Assembly (NCBI GenBank): GCA_004352715.1
Contig: SCFE01000117.1
Location: 669,274 to 733,273, forward strand
Direction: 5' to 3'
DNA: 64,000 nt
DNA from: Hofstenia miamia
Lineage: Eukaryota > Xenacoelomorpha > Acoela
Part shown: positions 56,306 through 64,000 of the stretch, in pieces
Position numbering within the stretch: the stretch's first letter is position 1
How the letters are laid out: every line of letters starts with the position of its first letter
The notes under the pieces: generated by a model
Seen by the model: the letters and a program-made list of their open reading frames with translations, nothing else
The model's database searches: none
Told to the model about the DNA's origin: nothing
Translations under genes and position numbers: made by a program

Positions 56306-58478
56306 GATAAGATAAGATAAAAGATTCTATATTCAGATAAATGTTTACAATTCAATAACTGATAATTTATCTGAATAGCGTCATAAATTACAAAAAAGTA
56401 ACCAATCTACAAATCAACATACATTACAAAAAGTAACAATTCTTACAGGCTATGGATGAATTACTTTATATTGCTATTTTAATGACGAGTTATCGTATAG
56501 TCATTGTTGTAAAATTTAAATCCTAACCATGATGTACTTAAATATATTTTTGCTTAAGGAAGATTTTTAAAAGGTTTTAATTTTTCAATGCTTTTAATTT
56601 CTTTAGGTAGCGAATTCCAGGTTCGAATTGCGACATTAATGAAAGATTTCTTCAAAACTTTTTTCTTGTACTTAACACATGTAAAAATTTTAGATCTTGA
56701 ATTCTGTTTATACGCAAATCCCGGGAATTTAATTGAATTATAAGGCGGTAGATTTTTTACTAGTTTGAAAAATGTTAGCAAGGTATTTAAAATGACGAGT
56801 TGTTTTGGAAAGAGAATTGACCTAGAAATGTAATGTTTAGTTTTCGATGAATTTTTTGCTGAGATATTCAGTGCCCATTTTAATTGAATGTCAAGTTTTC
56901 TATAAAGCACATCACTTAAATCAGTAAATAAGATGTTTGCATAATTAAGGTGGCTCATGATAAAAGCATGGAAGAATTGAATAATTGCACAAGGTGGTAA
57001 TTGCTTAACTACTAGTGTCATACTTTTTATACCTATAGCTAGTTTTCTAACTGTTATGTTAATGTGAGTGTTGAACTTTAACTTTGAGTCAATGGTTACG
57101 CCTAAGTACTTGAAAGTGTCTACAATAGGTACATTAACAGTATTAATTTTCAAAGTCATTTTGGAAACATCGTAGTTATTTTTATTGGGCTGTAAAATAC
57201 AAAAATTCCGTCTTAGCTTCATTAATTAGCAACTTATGCATTGAAAAATATTTTGACAATTTGTTGCAATTGAATTCTATTGATTCCACTGCTGAGTGCA
57301 ATGATGTATTATCGCTGAAGATGCAGGTGTCATCGGCATATTGAATTAGATTGCAATTGGTTATTGACTGCATGTCATTTACATAAATACTAAAAAGAAG
57401 AGGACCTAGAATCGTTCCTTGAGGCACCCCATTGTAAACCGGTAACCAATCAGAAAAAATATCGTTTAATTTAACTCTCTGGAATCTTTGGTTAAGGTAA
57501 CTAGTTATCAATTGCTTACTATTACAAGAAAATCCTAAGTAAGATAGTTTTTCAATAAGTATGTTGTGATTAATCGAATCAAAGGCTTTTGAGAGATCTA
57601 AACAAGCTATAGCTACAAATTTATTAGAATCGAGGGATGCTCTCCATTTTTCAGTAGCATGTAATAGTGCATCAGTTGTTGAAAAATTTTTGCGAAATCC
57701 AAATTGGGTGTTCGATAATAAATTATACTTATTAAAATGTTCAATTATTTGGTTATGCAATAATCTTTCGAATATTTTACTTACTGGAGAAGTAATTGAA
57801 ATTGGTCGATAATTAGTGGCAATTGAAGGATCGTTTTTCTTAAAAATAGGAGTAATGTGAGCAAGTTTTAGATAATCTGGGAAGTGATTGCATTTTATAG
57901 ATTCATTAAAGATGAAATTTAAAGGACTTGCAATGATATCTGCAGTCATTTTAAGAGCCCAGGAGGGGATATTTGAGGGACCACTTGATTTGTTGGACTT
58001 AAGCTTAAGAATCGATTTAATAATTTCATAGGTAGTTGAGAATCGGAAATTAAATTCAGGTGTAAAGATTTTGTGTGAGAGGTTTTTGTATTTAATAAGG
58101 GGCCCTTTGTAATTTCCTAAGTTGACAAAAGTCTTGTTTAATTCATTAGAAATTTCTAAATTGTCGGTTAGATTATTTCCATTTTGATCTTTAATCACAT
58201 CAATTAAGTTTGATTTAGATTGCTTATAATTTGTGATTTCTTTTATTAGTTTCCATTTTGACTTTTCATTTGGAAGACGCGTATACTCATTTTTGATAAA
58301 TTCATTGAATGCTTTACGAGATGCAATATTAGATGCATTTCTGGCCTTTTTATAGGCAGCAAAGTTCTTGTTAGTTCGAGAATTTATAAAATGTTTATAT
58401 GCTTTGTTCTTTTCGCGAATTAAAGCTTTACAAGTGTCAGATATCCAGGGTTTGTTAAGATATCTCTTTCATCCTAAA
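56306..58478 (-). mobile_element. LINE family A, copy A: longest copy, 5'-truncated
   Basis: Runs from near 58478 to a 3' end made of three GATAA repeats as read on the plus strand (56306-56320). It contains the RT and C-terminal part of ORF2 but no endonuclease. The 3' non-coding part includes GACGCTATTCAGATAAATTA and GAATATAGAATC, shared with the two other copies. Confidence 0.9.
56554..58465 (-). pseudogene. Non-LTR reverse transcriptase (CR1/L2/jockey-like) with one frameshift
   Basis: The frame is open from about 58467 (LNKPWISDTCKALIREKNKA) through NASNIASRKAFNEF. It enters the RT with LKSNKSSGPSNIPSWALK, TNYRPISITSPVSKIFERLL, NTQFGFRKNFSTTDALLHAT, CLDLSKAFDSINHNILIEKL (motif A, about 57600), VYNGVPQGTILGPLLFSIYV (motif B) and LIQYADDTCIF (motif C, catalytic YADD at about 57340). 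A one-base shift near 57190 moves reading to a second frame. This runs TFKYLGVTIDSKLKFNTHIN to the C-terminal LPKEIKSIEKLKPFKNLP, stop at 56554-56556. The catalytic residues are intact; the frameshift and missing 5' part inactivate it. The protein would copy its RNA at a nicked target. Confidence 0.93.
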
Positions 58479-58494
58479 GATCGACAACTCTTTT

Positions 58495-58800
58495 TGATAT
58501 GATGAGATATTCTTTATTCAGATGCTTATTGGAAATTAAAAACTGATAATTATCTGAATAGCGTCAAAAATAAACCAACATACATACAAAAGCAAAATAT
58601 ACTATACAATAAATCTAACAGGTGAGGGAAAAATTACTGGGCGATTTCATGTATGGGGTTGTTTAATAATCATTGTTGTAGAATTAGTATCCTAGTCATG
58701 ATTGCCCTGAGATACACTTTTGCTTAAGGTAGTTTAATTTACTTCTCAAAAGCTCTTAGTTTTTTTAATGTTCTTTTCTCTTTAGGTAACTGTAATAACC
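58495..58800 (-). pseudogene. LINE family A, copy B: 3' end only
   Basis: Minus strand reads QLPKEKRTLKKLRAFEK and a stop, matching LPKEIKSIEKLKPFK of copy A, then a 3' non-coding part with GACGCTATTCAGATAATTAT and GAATAAAGAATATCTCATCA. Its tail lies about 17 bp upstream (on this strand) of where copy A begins, so copies A and B are head to tail. Confidence 0.85.
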
Positions 58801-58947
58801 AATTTACCGGATATAATGTGATCCCTTACATATTCATTACAGAAAATTTATTACAACATAAAATAATGTATCAGAATGGTTTGTCCCTAACAAGGCAAAA
58901 TGCGTCTCTAACGCAAATAAATCCTACGTATCTGCAGGCTATCTAAA
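58801..58947. other. Non-coding, runs into gap
   Basis: Short AT-rich piece between the LINE copy B and the gap. Nothing recognised. Confidence 0.5.
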
Positions 58948-59947
58948 NNNNNNNNNNNNNNNNNNNNNNNNNNNNNNNNNNNNNNNNNNNNNNNNNNNNN
59001 NNNNNNNNNNNNNNNNNNNNNNNNNNNNNNNNNNNNNNNNNNNNNNNNNNNNNNNNNNNNNNNNNNNNNNNNNNNNNNNNNNNNNNNNNNNNNNNNNNNN
59101 NNNNNNNNNNNNNNNNNNNNNNNNNNNNNNNNNNNNNNNNNNNNNNNNNNNNNNNNNNNNNNNNNNNNNNNNNNNNNNNNNNNNNNNNNNNNNNNNNNNN
59201 NNNNNNNNNNNNNNNNNNNNNNNNNNNNNNNNNNNNNNNNNNNNNNNNNNNNNNNNNNNNNNNNNNNNNNNNNNNNNNNNNNNNNNNNNNNNNNNNNNNN
59301 NNNNNNNNNNNNNNNNNNNNNNNNNNNNNNNNNNNNNNNNNNNNNNNNNNNNNNNNNNNNNNNNNNNNNNNNNNNNNNNNNNNNNNNNNNNNNNNNNNNN
59401 NNNNNNNNNNNNNNNNNNNNNNNNNNNNNNNNNNNNNNNNNNNNNNNNNNNNNNNNNNNNNNNNNNNNNNNNNNNNNNNNNNNNNNNNNNNNNNNNNNNN
59501 NNNNNNNNNNNNNNNNNNNNNNNNNNNNNNNNNNNNNNNNNNNNNNNNNNNNNNNNNNNNNNNNNNNNNNNNNNNNNNNNNNNNNNNNNNNNNNNNNNNN
59601 NNNNNNNNNNNNNNNNNNNNNNNNNNNNNNNNNNNNNNNNNNNNNNNNNNNNNNNNNNNNNNNNNNNNNNNNNNNNNNNNNNNNNNNNNNNNNNNNNNNN
59701 NNNNNNNNNNNNNNNNNNNNNNNNNNNNNNNNNNNNNNNNNNNNNNNNNNNNNNNNNNNNNNNNNNNNNNNNNNNNNNNNNNNNNNNNNNNNNNNNNNNN
59801 NNNNNNNNNNNNNNNNNNNNNNNNNNNNNNNNNNNNNNNNNNNNNNNNNNNNNNNNNNNNNNNNNNNNNNNNNNNNNNNNNNNNNNNNNNNNNNNNNNNN
59901 NNNNNNNNNNNNNNNNNNNNNNNNNNNNNNNNNNNNNNNNNNNNNNN
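58948..59947. other. Assembly gap (1000 N)
   Basis: Exactly 1000 N. The 5' part of the Penelope-like element presumably lies within this unresolved stretch. Confidence 0.95.
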
Positions 59948-59948
59948 A

Positions 59949-60480
59949 GTAAGTGAAGCCTTCGATACAATCTTTCAAATGCTCTGTCAAAATGGTTATC
60001 CTGATAATGTTCTACGTCGCTCATTTAATGCTGCCCTTAATTCAATTTATTGGAAAGTTCCCTATATCGCTAGTCTTTCAAAAAATATCGAAGCCTCATA
60101 AAAAAATCTCAAAAAGAAATTCACTTAAACTCAAATCAAGCATGCCTTTCAATCATTCAAAACCAGCAACATATTTTCAAACAAAGATCCCATTCCAATG
60201 TCTTTACGCTCTTCTTTTGTTTATAAATATCAATGTCATAAGTGTGAGCACTTATAAATAGGAGAGACTAGAAGACATCTTCAACCCAGAATCAGAGAAC
60301 TTCTTTACGGTCATCTTCGCTCAGAAGTCTTCCTCCATCATCAAAGTCATGTCGCCAGCTCATCTAATTTTTCAGTCATGATCTGTCATCCATCTTCAAA
60401 GGTACCCAATCGCAATCACAGAAATTTACCCGTCATTTAACAATCAAGCCGAAACTACTTCAAATATATAATTCGTCAAC
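59949..60480 (+). pseudogene. Penelope-like element: end of RT and GIY-YIG endonuclease, broken
   Basis: Out of the gap the plus strand reads FQMLCQNGYPDNVLRRSFNA and VPYIASLSKNIEASL, the thumb/linker region typical of Penelope-like ORFs (NGYP...i..........vPYi..lS..i...l). In the next segments come HAFQSFKTSNIFSNKDPIPM and SSFVYKYQCHKCEHL, then IGETRRHLQPRIRELLYGH and SNFSVMICHPSSK. This is the GIY-YIG domain, with the Cys-x2-Cys pair in front and the Arg of R-x-x-R-I-x-E-L kept. The Tyr of YIG is a TAA stop (60255-60257). A shifted frame gives the end (NSSTCLVFMQMKKLYPRYIL, stop about 60530). The family inserts by target priming using this nuclease and an RT related to telomerase. This copy is dead. 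Confidence 0.88.
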
Positions 60481-60530
60481 GTGTTTGGTTTTTATGCAAA
60501 TGAAAAAACTCTATCCTCGCTACATATTGT

Positions 60531-61145
60531 AGCATCACTAGGGTGCACTAAGAGAACGCGACTAACTATTTTTCTATTTACAACTGTGTTCGTCTATTAT
60601 ATACAGTAAATATTTAAAATCTGTACAAAACTAGTTAAACTAGTAATCACGAAAACAGTGAACTGGCCGATACCTGCCGCCACAATATATATATATGTAT
60701 ATATAGTAAAACACTGATACCTTAAACAATTGAAATGACCTTTTCTCTAGCACTGCGACTTTAATTTCACTTCCTTATACTTGAGCAATCCAATTTTATT
60801 GACCAATAAAAATTATTCAATTTCTGTCCAGGTAGATGCAAAAAAAATTCTATTTTTCAATTTATTTTATCCACGGTTTGAACTTTTGAGGAACTGTTAG
60901 TGTCAAACCTCTTCGGCTATATTGAGCAAATAATAAATAATTTAGATTTTGCGTGTTGATTATTCAATTTTTATTGTCATCCAGCCAGGTTCCACGTATG
61001 ACAAACATGCAGTTTTCATTTAATTATAAAGATTCAATGGAGTTTTGTTTGAGTAAACCTCGGATTGATAAAGGACCGTATGGATTGAATTTTAAGAGTA
61101 AATTATTAAAGTTTTATTTTAGTGTAAAATAACGTTTTTATATTA
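60531..61145. other. Non-coding; tail region of the Penelope-like element unclear
   Basis: AT-rich with a TA microsatellite at 60687-60704. I looked here for a hammerhead-like core and did not find one. Confidence 0.4.
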
Positions 61146-61564
61146 CAGTGTTTTCCAAAATAATGCAAGATTTCAGAAATATAAAGCAAGATTCCAAAAA
61201 TATAAAGCACGTTTTCAAAAATACGAAACAAGATTTCAAAAATATAACATATTTCTAATTCCATCCAACAAAAATTTATTTTTGCTGATAATGACCTAAA
61301 AATGTTTATAATCTTGCAATTGTTAGTGTGCACGACAACGCTACTCCACCCTGTGGTACAAAAAGGATGTGCATTTGCATTACATGTATATATGTAGATT
61401 AAACCGTTTTTTGTGTTAATATAGTTAATATCAGTATTTTTCATTACATCGTGAATATTATCTTATTACTTTTTAAATAATGTTTTCATTTTTACATGCG
61501 CATTTTCTTAACAGTTTAAGTAAATTATTTTGGAAATCTTGCTTTATATTTTTGGAAAACACTG
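61146..61564. mobile_element. Tc1/mariner-type MITE with CAGTGTTTTCC ends
   Basis: Left end CAGTGTTTTCCAAAATAATG; right end in complement CAGTGTTTTCCAAAAATATA then AAGCAAGATTTCC. TA stands outside both ends. Just inside the left end, a 21-23-bp unit (GCAAGATTYCAAAAATATAAA) is repeated four times between 61161 and 61246, so the left end carries an iterated subterminal motif that the right end has once. A 112-codon minus frame over this region is an accident of the repeats. Confidence 0.85.
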
Positions 61565-61565
61565 T

Positions 61566-64000
61566 ATATATAAATTTATTAATAAAATAATCAAAAACCG
61601 TGGAATTTGACATTTTTGTACATTCTGTATATTTCTTCTCAATCAGTTTTGAAAATGTTTTTCTGTGATTTACTTTTGCAAATATTCTTGTTAACTCATT
61701 TCATACCAAAGTCCTTTAAATGGGGACCATGTCTTTAAATGCATGCCTCATGTATGGTTTTAATTTCATCTTCATTTCTTTTATTGATTGTTTAAATCTA
61801 TTGCAGTTTTAATGTTTTACGTTCTGAGCATTGGCTTTATGGTTGTTTCGCATTTTTTTTACGTTTGTTAGTCGATCATTTGTTATTTCCGAAGCCACAT
61901 TTCTCAATTTATATTTTACTTATGCATCACTAACTTCAACAAATTTGACCTCTTTACATAGTACATTCATTGTGGGATTTCGAGGTTATGAAATTTTGCC
62001 AAAAGTTCATACCAAAGTCCTTAAATGCGATACATACGAAATATCATAAGATAACACTTCAATGCATAGAACTTGAAGGCGTAGTCAATTCATTGGGCGT
62101 AGTTAAGAAATTAAATCTCTGGAACTTAGTATATTATTTTATCAAAAAACCACAATAAAATTAGATATAACATTATTAAAATTCAATATGTGCAAACGTT
62201 TAAGCAAAATTGGTTTATTCAATATTCTCATACATTATATTAAAATATTAATTTATATAATAAGCTTTGTTCAGTCATTAATAATTAATATAAATAAGGC
62301 CTTTTAAAAATATTTTATTCTTAAATAAACAACAATGTTTAAAATAAGGTTGATCACCACAAATGGAAACTGAAATTTCAGTTAAAATATTATCTTGAGT
62401 TACGCGCCTCGTAGAAATCGAAATCGGTAGTACTTGTCGATATTACTAAGCATTTACAACAGAAATTTTCAATGGGGAAATATTGATAGAAAACACATAA
62501 AAATAGCAAACTGCTCTCTCTCTCTTTACATAAAACATTGAGCGTATAAAACTACCTTTATAAAACTTCAAGCACTACAAAAGATTTCGACAGTATCTTG
62601 GGGAAGTGAAACAAAACGGAAGCGAAGGCACTTTTTAGCGTCCAGCTAAATAAATAAATTTTCTTAATTATTTATATTTAAATATCAACAATTTAGTTAC
62701 CTTTTTCAACATATACTATATATTAATTTGCTATACTTTAAAGCTGCTTTTAAGCAAAATAGCACATTTTAGAATAAGGATTTAAAGCTTGCATTGGGAG
62801 GAAAGCCCGAGCCTCCTAAATACAACTACAAATAATTAGGGGGAATTCATAAGAAAAATGAAATTTTGAATAAATATAGAATGTTACGGACACATAAATC
62901 TGATATAAAGACCTATTAATTTGAGATTGATGATGGTATTCATTGCCTTGAAAGAAATATCTTTGTGCAATACAACTATGTGTTCTCTAGAGAATTATAG
63001 AAATGCTATTAAAATACAAATAGGACGATGAAATAATGGCAGAGTTAAAACATTGCTGGCAGATAACACCAAGATAAATATGCGAAAGAATTAAACGCAC
63101 GTTTCGTTAATAAAAACGCTAACACTCGCAGAGAGATTGAAAATTATTTAAAGTTTAGTTCATATCGAAAATCACTATAAATTTACAATTTTCTCAAAAA
63201 ATTTTAGAAAAAAATATATAGAAAATCAAATACGTTTTTAGAAGATTTCAGAAGACAATTGCAGTGTCTTAATAGATTTACAATGAAAATTGAAACTTTC
63301 AAAAATCCCACAAAATAAAAATCGATTTTCAACCGCTATCAAACTATTGTGCTATATTTGCTAAATACATGCAGTTTCCAATTGCTAACATCTTGAACTC
63401 ATCTATGTAATATAATGAGTTCAGCCAACCACAAACCATTTTGAAAAATGTAATAGAAAGCGCAAAAACAAAATTATTATGAAATTATTTTATAATTTTT
63501 GTTTAATGTAAAAATAAAAAATTGACTTTTATCAAAATACCCAAGAGATCAAAAAATTAAAACTGCATAAAACAAAGGAATTTTTAAGGCTGAGATGAAC
63601 AAATACGCAGGGCAAAAAAACGCTTTCGAAAGGCAAAGAGTCGCTAGTCAATCGAAATTTAAAATTTGTACAAGTAAAGCGGAGACTTGAAAGTGAGACG
63701 TACACAAGATTTACCGACTGTCAAAATATTGCAAAACGGTCTGATTATGTTCTAGTTGCAAAACAACTTATTTTTCAGGAAATTCAAAATATACATGTAT
63801 GTATAATCAACGTTGGTCTGGAAATTACTAATAATTCTAAAACGAAAATTCTTCGCATTGCAAACAAATAGTCTCTTAACAATGGAAGACTTGGACCAGC
63901 CCATGTTGGTCAGAATATGAATAAGTCCGAAAATAATAAAAAAATAAGTTTTAATAATTGAGGTGCGAGAAATTTCTATTTTGATTTCACTATGGAATGA
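61566..64000. other. Non-coding, nothing recognised
   Basis: AT-rich to the window edge. Frames of 62-72 codons at 61831-62158 have no motif. A short CT microsatellite occurs at 62514-62524. Confidence 0.5.

Noticed and set aside
60531-60700. Hammerhead ribozyme downstream of the Penelope-like relic
   Set aside because: Looked for CTGANGA...GAAA in both strands here and did not find it.
61106-61444. 112-codon minus-strand frame
   Set aside because: Most of it is translated from the MITE's iterated 21-23-bp unit and terminal repeat.

Overview
This is an AT-rich (about two thirds A+T by eye), gene-poor, repeat-rich animal nuclear sequence. Nothing bacterial or phage-like is visible: no operons, no Shine-Dalgarno starts, no dense ORFs. 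The content is animal-type transposons (Tc1/mariner, pogo-like, piggyBac, hAT, Harbinger-like MITEs), non-LTR retrotransposons, a Penelope-like retroelement with a GIY-YIG domain, and one rhodopsin-type GPCR. The species cannot be named from the sequence; an AT-rich invertebrate (cnidarian, flatworm or similar) is my guess. The window is a draft scaffold: N runs at 1247-1292, 17686-18031, 35904-36903, 38225-39224, 41334-41416, 43125-43254 and 58948-59947 (three of them exactly 1000 N), plus a lone N at 34927.

Layout. 0-9 kb: a Tc1/mariner transposase fragment open at the left edge, then gene-free DNA and, at 7.6-8.4 kb, a frameshifted relic of an invertebrate ORF family I recognise but cannot assign. 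10-20 kb: a LINE fragment, a hairpin MITE, an internally deleted mariner-like element with about 105-bp inverted repeats, a 71/86-bp minisatellite, and an unidentified coding-like relic at 18.1-19.7 kb. 21-28 kb: a mariner fragment, a small pogo/Tigger-like element and a second LINE relic carrying a foldback MITE. 28-32 kb: two copies of one hAT-type MITE with 8-bp target duplications and a 527-bp imperfect palindrome. 33.5-37.3 kb: three piggyBac fragments. 38.2-41.6 kb: a hAT element with a 310-codon transposase relic, flanked by a 229-bp near-identical direct repeat. 42.9-44.3 kb: three clustered palindromes and a 478-bp direct duplication. 47.8 kb: another LINE relic.

The only intact gene I can support is a single-exon, 321-residue class A GPCR at 49665-50630 (minus), followed at once by a poly(A) signal. 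Its NPxxY, DRY and CWxP motifs are all altered. To its right lie a ZMYM/hAT transposase relic (51.8-53.4 kb), three 5'-truncated copies of one LINE family with a (GATAA)n-type 3' tail (53.4-58.8 kb), a Penelope-like element whose 5' part falls in a gap (59.9-60.5 kb) and a MITE with CAGTGTTTTCC ends (61.1-61.6 kb). The last 2.4 kb shows nothing recognisable.

The mobile elements do not form a cooperating system. They record successive insertion and decay. Several near-identical repeats touch assembly gaps, so some 'duplications' may be haplotype or scaffolding artefacts.
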